DNA from: Clostridia bacterium
GTDB taxonomy: Bacteria; Bacillota; Clostridia; Oscillospirales; CAG-272
Assembly: GCA_017958705.1 (NCBI GenBank)
Contig: JAGDCE010000261.1
Coordinates: 1-6,646 of the forward strand
DNA length: 6,646 nucleotides
Direction: 5' to 3'
Shown here: in pieces, positions 1 to 6,100 of the stretch
How the letters are laid out: each line of letters opens with the position of its first letter
Position numbering within the stretch: position 1 is the stretch's first letter
Notes under the pieces: model-generated
What the model saw: the letters and a program-made list of their open reading frames with translations, nothing else
What the model was told of the DNA's origin: nothing
The model's database searches: none
Position numbers and translations under genes: made by a program

Positions 1-807
1 CTCGTACGGGACGTCCGTCGAGTCGCCGTTTGAGAAGAGGACCGCCACGCGGTCGCCGTTTCTTTTCAGCGTCACGTCAAAGAAATTCATCTGCGGCGTG
101 CCGATAAAGCCCGCGACGAATTTGTTGTACGGGGAATTGTAAAGGTTCATCGGCGTGTCTATCTGCTGGACGTAGCCGAGCTTCATGACGACGATCCTCG
201 TGCCCATCGTCATCGCCTCGACCTGGTCGTGCGTTACGTAGATAAACGTGGTGTTCAGGCTCTTGTGGAGCGCCGTTATCTCGGCTCTCATCGTTGCGCG
301 GAGCTTTGCGTCAAGGTTTGACAGCGGCTCGTCGAGCAAGAACACCTTAGGATCGCGCACGAGCGCGCGTCCGAGCGCTACGCGCTGCCGCTGGCCGCCG
401 CTCATCTGCTTCGGCTTGCGGTCAAGGTAATCAACGATATCGAGCATCTTAGCCGCCTTCATGACGCGCTCCTTGATCTCCGCCTCCGGCATTTTGCGGT
501 TGCGCAGACCGAAAGCCATATTCTCATACACCGTCATATGCGGGTATAGAGCATAGCTCTGGAACACCATAGCAATATCGCGGTCCTTCGGCTCCATATC
601 GTTGACAAGAGTGTCACCGATGAACAGATCTCCCGCCGTTATCGTTTCAAGTCCGGCTATCATCCGAAGCGTCGTTGATTTACCGCATCCAGACGGTCCG
701 ACAAAAACGATGAATTCCCTGTCAGCTATGTCTATCGAAAAATCGTTCACAGCCTTGTGACCGTTATCATAGACCTTGTAGATGTGGGAAAGCTTAAGAT
801 TTGCCAT
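1..807 (-). CDS. MalK/MsmK-type ABC transporter ATP-binding protein (3'-truncated by window edge)
   Basis: This is the cytoplasmic ATPase subunit that powers a carbohydrate ABC importer, most likely for malto-oligosaccharides given its neighbours. I translated 269 codons from the ATG at 807-805 without a stop. Visible motifs are Walker A GPSGCGKST (residues 37-45), the Q-loop Gln83 in MVFQSYALYPHMTV, the ABC signature MSGGQRQR (135-142), Walker B FLLDEP with Asp159 and Glu160, the D-loop SNLDAKLR, and the H-loop His193 in YVTHDQVEAM. The stretch QQIDTPMNLYNSP and FIGTPQMNFF is typical of the MalK/UgpC/MsmK subfamily. Family members are about 370 residues, so roughly the last 100 residues (the TOBE-like regulatory region) lie beyond position 1. 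A GGAGGA Shine-Dalgarno at 812-817 supports the start. MsmK-type ATPases often serve several sugar importers, so the exact substrate is inferred. The permeases are not in the window. Confidence 0.95.
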   Translation of the reverse strand, partial: MANLKLSHIYKVYDNGHKAVNDFSIDIADREFIVFVGPSGCGKSTTLRMIAGLETITAGDLFIGDTLVNDMEPKDRDIAMVFQSYALYPHMTVYENMAFGLRNRKMPEAEIKERVMKAAKMLDIVDYLDRKPKQMSGGQRQRVALGRALVRDPKVFLLDEPLSNLDAKLRATMRAEITALHKSLNTTFIYVTHDQVEAMTMGTRIVVMKLGYVQQIDTPMNLYNSPYNKFVAGFIGTPQMNFFDVTLKRNGDRVAVLFSNGDSTDVPYE

Positions 808-827
808 ATTGTCCTCCAAACAATATA
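805..827 (-). promoter_or_regulatory. Dyad/hairpin with the ATPase Shine-Dalgarno in its loop and the start codon in its stem
   Basis: Positions 806-812 and 820-826 are a perfect 7-base inverted repeat (ATATTGT and ACAATAT in minus-strand reading) around a 7-base spacer, UUGGAGG. In minus-strand RNA one more G·U pair (805 with 827) closes the stem. The spacer carries most of the Shine-Dalgarno sequence, and the AUG at 807-805 lies in the stem. The stem has only one G-C pair, so it would be weak. It could be an RNA element tuning initiation of the ATPase, a DNA operator, or chance in an AT-rich gap. Confidence 0.35.
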
Positions 828-850
828 TTTTGAAATTGTGTTTATGTAAA
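822..850 (-). promoter_or_regulatory. Candidate sigma-A promoter before the ATPase gene
   Basis: On the minus strand TTTACA (850-845) and TATATT (827-822) each match five of six bases of the -35 and -10 consensus and are separated by exactly 17 bases. The -35 box overlaps the last codons of the upstream membrane-protein gene. A start about seven bases after the -10 would fall near 815, inside the Shine-Dalgarno site, which argues against use of this promoter for normal translation. The call is therefore weak. Confidence 0.25.
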
Positions 851-1255
851 ATCCACGCCTTTTCTGTCAAGCGCGAATATGACGTCGCCTATCGAGGTCA
901 GCTTTGCGTTCATAGTGCCGGCCTTCACGTTTTTTCTGTCGTATACGTGATACACGTCGTCTTTCAGTTCTATCCTGCCGATATCTTCTATCTTTATCGA
1001 CTTTTTTTTGAACAGATAAGACATGTAAAGCACGCCGTCTTCAATGTACGCCCGGTCCGTCAGAAGTGCGAACAGGACCGCCGCCGCGGCCGCCGTTACG
1101 ACAGAGAAGAGGATGCCCGCAAAGACCGCGAACCCGTTCCCGCGCCCGAGCACGAACAAAAGCACCGTCATGATCAGCCCGGCTGCAAGCGCGGACAGCG
1201 TGAATATGAACGGCCCTTTGTCGACTTCCGTACTGACCTGCCCTTTTTTAAACAT
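842..1255 (-). CDS. Small membrane protein with two transmembrane helices and a PH-like C-terminal domain
   Basis: This 137-residue protein has a short charged N-terminus, two hydrophobic segments (about residues 15-37 and 41-65) separated by the turn GRGNG, and a soluble C-terminal half (about 67-137). The C-terminal half alternates short beta-strand-like stretches, for example AYIEDGVLYMSYLFKK, then KIEDIGRIEL, then DVYHVYDR, and ends with a probable helix (IGDVIFALDRKG). That layout is typical of bacterial PH-domain membrane proteins, but I cannot name a family. Its ATG starts one base after the pullulanase TGA (TGATATG), and its likely Shine-Dalgarno (AAGG, within 1264-1270) lies in the end of the pullulanase gene, so translational coupling is likely. 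An A8 run (1009-1002 in gene sense) encodes Lys83-Lys85. No enzymatic motif is visible. A role in assembling or sensing the starch system is only suggested by position. Confidence 0.8.
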   Translation of the reverse strand: MFKKGQVSTEVDKGPFIFTLSALAAGLIMTVLLFVLGRGNGFAVFAGILFSVVTAAAAAVLFALLTDRAYIEDGVLYMSYLFKKKSIKIEDIGRIELKDDVYHVYDRKNVKAGTMNAKLTSIGDVIFALDRKGVDFT

Positions 1256-1256
1256 A

Positions 1257-4022
1257 TCAGCCCGCCTTTTTCAAAACGACGGATTCGTTGTTCTGAAGCG
1301 TTATCTCGTCCGCTGCCTCTCCGTATTCGCCGCGAACGTTTGAATATACGATCTCGTATTTTCCGTCCAGCTCGAATTTTCCGCCGTTCACGGAATGGAT
1401 CACCCAAAGATCGCCGGCGGTGAATCTGACGTTGCCGCCGTCGAACGCGACGTCGTTGACGCCTCCCTTTATCTCGTCCCTTGAGGACATACGAAGCGCC
1501 GCTTCGGATTTTCTCAGTCCGATAAGCTCTTTGATCTTGTTGAACGTGTCGAGATGCTTGACTTTAAGAGAATAATCCATCGCGTTGACGTAGTCGCCGG
1601 AGATATAGGAGTTGCCGTCGTATTTGCCGCTTGCGGCGTTGTATTTGCTTCTCATGAAGTCCTCACCCTCCTGGATGAACGGCACGCCCTCCGAGAGGAA
1701 CACGATCGAATCCGCCTGCGTGTATGCCGCGGGGAGCTTTTCCTCGCTCATCGTCTGGACAAGCTGATCGTATAACGTATAGTTGTCGTGGCAGGAGGCG
1801 TAGTTGATGACAAGATCCGGATCTATCGCTTCCGTTTTTATCGTTCCCTTCGAAAATCTGCCTTCAAGGCACATGGCGATGATCGAAGCGTTCGTCGTAT
1901 CGCCCTGGACGTAACCTCTGCCCGGGTTGTTCTCGCCGCGGATCGCGTTCCTGATAACGTCGTTGAACGCGCCGACGAGAACGCCGGAGCCGGAGAAATA
2001 ATCCTGAGCGAGCGATTCCTGAACGGTCATCTGCTCTTTGAGCTTGTTTTCACTCGTCCCGGACCGGAGCTCCGTAGATCCGCCCGCCCACGGCTCGCCG
2101 TAGATCATCACGCTCGGATAGATCGCGGAGCAGTCTTTATAGATATCTATCATCGTCTGATTGTCGATAAGCCCCATGAGGTCGAATCTGAAGCCGGAGA
2201 GGTGATATTCTTCGACCCAGAACCTGCATGAATCTCTGAAGAGCTTATTGACCATGTATCGCTCTGACGCGAGCTCGTTGCCGCAGCCGGAGCCGTTGTA
2301 GAACGTTCCGTTCGCTTTGGTGCGGTAATAGTAATACGGCACGAGCAGATTGAAGTTGGAATTCTCCGACGGGCCGGTGTGGTTGTAAACGACGTCCATG
2401 TTTATCGAAATGCCGGCGCCGTGCATCGCCATCACCATCGTCTTGAATTCTTTTATCCTGTTATATCCGTCGTAAGGATCGGTGGAGTAGCTGCCCTCGA
2501 GCACGTTGTAGTTCAACGGATCGTAGCCCCAGTTGTAATTGTCCTCAGACATCTCTGTCGTCGTCTTCATCTCGTCGACAGATACGAAATCGTAGAACGG
2601 CTGTATCTGTACGTGAGTTATGCCGAGCTCTTTCAGATGGTCGAGACCCGTTGAGACCGTCACGCCGTTTTCGGTGTACGTCGTGCCCGTCTCTGCAAGA
2701 CCCAAGAACTTGCCTCTGTTCTGCTCCGACACGCCGCTGCTCGGGCTTATCGTCATATCGCGCACGTGTATTTCGTATATCGAGGCGTCGACGTTGTTTC
2801 CGTCAAACGGGCGTTTATCCGCCGCCCAGCCGTCAAACTGCGAATTCAGCTTCGTGAAGTTGACGACCATGCCGCGTCTGCCGTTTATGCCCGCGCTTTT
2901 CGCGTACGGGTCGACGACTTCGTTCGTGCCCTTGCTGTTCGTCACGGTGTAAGTATAGTATTTGCCGTCAAGGTCTTCGTTTACGGTGTACGAGAACACG
3001 CCCTTGTCGCCCTTGCTCATATCGTATGTTGCGTATGGAGTCTTCTCCGCAGTGTAATCGCCCGTGTTATAGAGATTGAGCACCATTTTCGTGCTGGTCG
3101 GCGCCCAGACCTTGAAAGTCGTTTTTGAAACGTTTGCTTCGTTATCGAACGTCGCGCCGAGATCGTCGCCTTCGTAGGCGTATTTCTGATCGAATTCTTC
3201 CGTGTCGTAGTAGTTAGTAAACATAAGCTCAACTTCGTTTATCCAGGTGGGATCGAAACGGTAACTGACCGTCACAACGTCGGAAATGTCGATATCGTCC
3301 GACAGTATGAGCTCGGTCTTTTTAAGTGATGAGTCGTATTCTCCCATCGAGAATTTCGTGTATTCTTCGCCGTTCACAGTCATTGAGAATCTGGCTTTAT
3401 ATGATTTGAAATCGTTTGACAACGGCTTGAAATATACGTTTATCGCGTTCGATTGCTTAAGCATCGCATAGCTGACGATCGATTTGCAGGCGTTGTCGCG
3501 GTTGTCGAACACCGTGGACTCCGCGGTCCTGACGAATACCTCCTGAAGGCCGCCGGGCGAAGTCTCTTTCACGTCGATCGAACGGTCGCCGTCCGGGTCC
3601 TTCGTCCACGTGTCCGTGCGCACGATGAAACCGAGCTTGTCTATCGGTTTCCCTTCGGCAATGATCTTTAGATCAAGGTCGGCGTATACTCCGTAATCGT
3701 CGTAGCCCGTGAACTCGTACGCGGCGCCGTTGCCGCCGTTCGTCATATCCCACGCCCAGACGTTCCACGCCTGATAGCATGATCTGTCGTTGTTCGTGTC
3801 GTCGTTTCTTCTGTAATGGAGCCTGTTTATCTTTGTCGCCTCGGCGGGCAGAGAAGCGTAATCCGTGTCGTCCTTTGTGTATTTGCTTATCACGTCGCCC
3901 GCGGGTATAAGCTTTATCGGTACGTCGTCCGGTCCTTCGTCCGAGCCTTTGCATCCGCCGAGCAGAGCCGTAAGGACGAGCAGGCAGCACAGTAAAACAC
4001 TTGTCGTTTTTTTAGTTTTCAT
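1257..4022 (-). CDS. Surface lipoprotein type I pullulanase (CBM41 - beta domain - CBM48 - GH13_14)
   Basis: This 921-residue enzyme should hydrolyse alpha-1,6 links in pullulan and branched starch outside the cell. The signal peptide ends in lipobox LLGGC with Cys24 as the lipidation site. Residues about 64-175 match the pullulanase-associated CBM41 (LHYRRNDDTNN, WNVWAWD, GFIVRTDTW, KDPDGDRSID). Residues about 176-285 look like the all-beta domain of AmyX-type pullulanases. CBM48 begins near DDLGATF (287) with FKVWAP. The type I signature YNWGYDP is at 496-502. GH13 regions are DVVYNH (543-548), GFRFDLMGL with nucleophile Asp614, YGEPW with acid/base Glu643, and YASCHDN with His745-Asp746. 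The length is normal for the family and all catalytic residues are present. An AAGGA Shine-Dalgarno at 4031-4035, eight bases before the ATG, supports the start. It sits in an A-rich stretch where I see no obvious hairpin. The gene begins 14 bases after the amylase stop, so the two are almost certainly cotranscribed. Confidence 0.96.
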   Translation of the reverse strand: MKTKKTTSVLLCCLLVLTALLGGCKGSDEGPDDVPIKLIPAGDVISKYTKDDTDYASLPAEATKINRLHYRRNDDTNNDRSCYQAWNVWAWDMTNGGNGAAYEFTGYDDYGVYADLDLKIIAEGKPIDKLGFIVRTDTWTKDPDGDRSIDVKETSPGGLQEVFVRTAESTVFDNRDNACKSIVSYAMLKQSNAINVYFKPLSNDFKSYKARFSMTVNGEEYTKFSMGEYDSSLKKTELILSDDIDISDVVTVSYRFDPTWINEVELMFTNYYDTEEFDQKYAYEGDDLGATFDNEANVSKTTFKVWAPTSTKMVLNLYNTGDYTAEKTPYATYDMSKGDKGVFSYTVNEDLDGKYYTYTVTNSKGTNEVVDPYAKSAGINGRRGMVVNFTKLNSQFDGWAADKRPFDGNNVDASIYEIHVRDMTISPSSGVSEQNRGKFLGLAETGTTYTENGVTVSTGLDHLKELGITHVQIQPFYDFVSVDEMKTTTEMSEDNYNWGYDPLNYNVLEGSYSTDPYDGYNRIKEFKTMVMAMHGAGISINMDVVYNHTGPSENSNFNLLVPYYYYRTKANGTFYNGSGCGNELASERYMVNKLFRDSCRFWVEEYHLSGFRFDLMGLIDNQTMIDIYKDCSAIYPSVMIYGEPWAGGSTELRSGTSENKLKEQMTVQESLAQDYFSGSGVLVGAFNDVIRNAIRGENNPGRGYVQGDTTNASIIAMCLEGRFSKGTIKTEAIDPDLVINYASCHDNYTLYDQLVQTMSEEKLPAAYTQADSIVFLSEGVPFIQEGEDFMRSKYNAASGKYDGNSYISGDYVNAMDYSLKVKHLDTFNKIKELIGLRKSEAALRMSSRDEIKGGVNDVAFDGGNVRFTAGDLWVIHSVNGGKFELDGKYEIVYSNVRGEYGEAADEITLQNNESVVLKKAG

Positions 4023-4036
4023 TTTCTTTTTCCTTA

Positions 4037-6025
4037 TTAAAATCCCGACATATCGACGAAGCCCTCTTTCAGAGTTTCACCCTTGATATCGGTGCTTTGT
4101 TTCAAAACGTTCGAATCCCAGTTGTTCACGTCTTTTATAACGTATCCCGGCTCGAACACGCCGATCAGAAAGCCCGTCATGCCGGTCGTATCGACGAGCA
4201 TCACGCCGTCCTCGATCGTGTAGTCCTTGCTCCAGCGCCCCGGCGACCAGCTCCATATATAAAGCTCATAGCTTCCGTCAAGATATTTGCCGTCAAGGTT
4301 TATCACGTTGAATTTATCGCCGGTCAGCTCAACCTGCTTATAAGTGAACGTACGGTCGTAAACGTTGTTTCCGTTTTTCAGATGCAGGCGCAGGACGCAT
4401 ACGCCGTCGGTAACGTGGTCTTTCAGCGATATGACCGCCTTATCGCCGACCGGTGCGGTCACGTCCCCGTCGCCGAATCCGTAATACGCCTCCGTCGCGT
4501 TTTTCACGCTGACGGTGACGGTCTTGTCGCCGGCGAAAGAACAGTCGCGGTCGGATATTTCAAGCTGAGGATGAAGGTCTTTCGACCGGGTGAGGATCGC
4601 CAGACCGTTCGCGCCGAACTGTAAATACGCCTTGTGATCCGATACGACGGCTTTGTTCCCGGTCAGAGAGTCGTAGTAATTTCCGTCTTCAAGATGCGGG
4701 ACGGCGACGGTCACGGTCTTTTCGGTGTCGACCGTGCCGAGCAGGAGCAGCAGAGCTCCCTGATCGCCTTCCTTTATCTTTTCGTTGACGTAGCAGCTGC
4801 CGTCTGCCGATTCGTAAGTCTCGGCGTCGTAAAATCTGTTGTGGAAACGGTTGCTCACGGCGACGCTCTCGCTCTCGAAAGCGTAGGAGCCTATCTGACC
4901 GACGGTAAACTCGTCCGTGGGCCTTGCGAGATACAGTCCGCCGAGGCCTTTCTTCACGGCGATAAGCGACCACAGCTTCGCCACTCTGCCGTCGGTGAAG
5001 TGAGTCTTGCTCGTAACGTATTCGTCGTGGCTCTCGACCCATGCGATGAGATCGCCGGGATCGGACGATTTAAACGTCGCGTTGAGCACGTATTCCGGGT
5101 CTTTCTGGACGAGCGCGCCGTTCAGCTGATCGCCGAAGCCGTCGTCCGTGATCCTCATGTATCCTGTATAGAATGAAAGATCTCTTGCCGTGGGAGCGTT
5201 TAATATCTCCCCGTAAACGTAAAGATCTTTTCCGGTTTTCTCTTTATAGTATTTTTGCGCTTCGGAAAGCGTGTTTTCCCAGAAATCGCTGGGGTAATCG
5301 GGGTCTTTCGACGTCTCTATGTGCTTCGCGGCGTCGAACCGGAAGCCGTCTATGCCGACGTCGACGCATTCCTTCAAAAGGCTCAGTACCCTTTGCTGTA
5401 CGTATTTGTTCGAGGTGTTCAGGTCGGGCAGGTTGCCGTACGCGTAATACTGCGTGTCGGATCCCGATCCCGACGCGTTTTTATTGTGGTGGAACGTGAT
5501 GCCGTTGCCGTCGGTGTCGCTGTTTCTGTTGTTGTATAGCACCGGCTCGTACGCTTCTACCTGGGGCGATACCGTCGGCGTGCCGTCCGGCTCTTTCCCC
5601 TCGTCGTCCGTCGTCGCCAGGTGGTTCGCCACTATGTCGGCCAGGATGCAGATGCCGAGCTCCTCCGCCTTGTCGCAAAGCTCTTTCAGCTCCTGTTTCG
5701 TCCCGAGACACGAGCTGTCGCCGATAGACATGCTGAGCGGCTGATAGAACGCCCACCATGCCGCGCCGCCGCTCTTCGGCTGCTGGACCGGCATTGTCAG
5801 AACGTTTTTGAAGCCCGCGTTTTTTATGCTCTGCAGATTCGACGTTATCTGCGCGTAAGTCCAGTTGAAGCAGTGCAGCGTCAGCCCGTCTTCCGCGCGC
5901 TCCGGAAGAGCGTCCGTATATCCGTCCTGAAAATCCTCGAATACGGGCAGCTTTGCTTTGCACGAAAACAAAGTCAGAAGCATCGCCGCGCAAAGGACCG
6001 CGCAGACCGTTTTTTTCAGTTTCAT
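4037..6025 (-). CDS. Surface lipoprotein alpha-amylase, GH13_28-like (AmyE type), with C-terminal accessory modules
   Basis: This 662-residue enzyme should cut internal alpha-1,4 bonds of starch outside the cell. The signal peptide ends in LTLFSC, making Cys22 the lipidated residue. The catalytic domain (about 46-395) resembles Bacillus subtilis AmyE: LHCFNWTYAQI, WAFYQPLSMSIGD, LGTKQELKELC and SNRFHNRF have clear counterparts there. GH13 regions are DIVANH (130-135), GFRFDAAKH with nucleophile Asp231, YGEIL with acid/base Glu273, and WVESHDEY with His333-Asp334. A beta-sheet domain C runs to about 487, then an Ig-like module (about 488-567), then a Trp-rich module (about 570-662) that may bind starch. 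The Shine-Dalgarno AGGGGGG (6034-6040) ends eight bases before the ATG and lies inside a predicted hairpin. The gene sits between a starch-binding protein and a pullulanase, which supports a surface starch-degrading role. Confidence 0.96.
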   Translation of the reverse strand: MKLKKTVCAVLCAAMLLTLFSCKAKLPVFEDFQDGYTDALPERAEDGLTLHCFNWTYAQITSNLQSIKNAGFKNVLTMPVQQPKSGGAAWWAFYQPLSMSIGDSSCLGTKQELKELCDKAEELGICILADIVANHLATTDDEGKEPDGTPTVSPQVEAYEPVLYNNRNSDTDGNGITFHHNKNASGSGSDTQYYAYGNLPDLNTSNKYVQQRVLSLLKECVDVGIDGFRFDAAKHIETSKDPDYPSDFWENTLSEAQKYYKEKTGKDLYVYGEILNAPTARDLSFYTGYMRITDDGFGDQLNGALVQKDPEYVLNATFKSSDPGDLIAWVESHDEYVTSKTHFTDGRVAKLWSLIAVKKGLGGLYLARPTDEFTVGQIGSYAFESESVAVSNRFHNRFYDAETYESADGSCYVNEKIKEGDQGALLLLLGTVDTEKTVTVAVPHLEDGNYYDSLTGNKAVVSDHKAYLQFGANGLAILTRSKDLHPQLEISDRDCSFAGDKTVTVSVKNATEAYYGFGDGDVTAPVGDKAVISLKDHVTDGVCVLRLHLKNGNNVYDRTFTYKQVELTGDKFNVINLDGKYLDGSYELYIWSWSPGRWSKDYTIEDGVMLVDTTGMTGFLIGVFEPGYVIKDVNNWDSNVLKQSTDIKGETLKEGFVDMSGF

Positions 6026-6033
6026 ATGGACGT

Positions 6034-6061
6034 CCCCCCTGCTTTTAGTAAAGCAAGGAGG
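6034..6061 (-). promoter_or_regulatory. Candidate hairpin sequestering the amylase Shine-Dalgarno
   Basis: In minus-strand RNA, 6061-6050 (CCUCCUUGCUUU) can pair without bulges with 6045-6034 (AAAGCAGGGGGG) around the four-base loop ACUA. This gives 12 pairs: six G-C, four A-U and two G·U. The 3' arm contains the whole AGGGGGG ribosome-binding site of the amylase, and the 5' arm contains CCUCCUU, the same motif found in the 16S anti-Shine-Dalgarno. On the plus strand the two wobbles become A·C mismatches, so the fold fits minus-strand RNA specifically. It shares 6053-6061 with the upstream hairpin, so the two cannot form together. Function is inferred. Confidence 0.5.
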
Positions 6062-6085
6062 CTTTTTTACATAAAGCCCCCTTGC
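6053..6085 (-). terminator. Intercistronic stem-loop after the starch-binding protein gene (weak terminator or mRNA-stabilising element)
   Basis: Minus-strand RNA 6085-6073 (GCAAGGGGGCUUU) pairs with 6065-6053 (AAAGCCUCCUUGC) around the loop AUGUAAA. This gives 13 pairs, one of them G·U, starting 15 bases after the upstream stop codon. On the plus strand the wobble is an A·C mismatch, which agrees with minus-strand use. The bases after the stem read UUUACUAAAAGC, a poor U-tract, so termination would be partial at best. A stem-loop that protects the upstream message or sets expression ratio is as likely. Confidence 0.55.
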
Positions 6086-6100
6086 CGATATAAGAGATTC

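Noticed and set aside
388..402. MSGGQ instead of LSGGQ in the ATPase signature
   Set aside because: The Leu-to-Met change is common in MsmK/UgpC-type ATPases and does not suggest loss of function.
808..843. CcpA cre-like operator in the gap before the ATPase
   Set aside because: The TGNAANCGNWNNCA pattern is not matched. Only an imperfect AAACA/TGTTT dyad in AT-rich sequence is visible besides the reported hairpin.
782..1423. Plus-strand open frame of 213 codons
   Set aside because: It lies antisense to the small membrane protein and the pullulanase end, has an Arg-rich low-quality composition, and no ribosome site was evident. It is a shadow of minus-strand coding.
1788..2231. Plus-strand open frame of 147 codons
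   Set aside because: It is antisense to the pullulanase catalytic core, where conserved GH13 motifs prove the minus-strand frame.
4097..5176. Two consecutive plus-strand open frames (175 and 180 codons)
   Set aside because: Both are antisense to conserved amylase sequence, including its catalytic domain, and resemble no protein I know. They reflect codon bias of the real gene.
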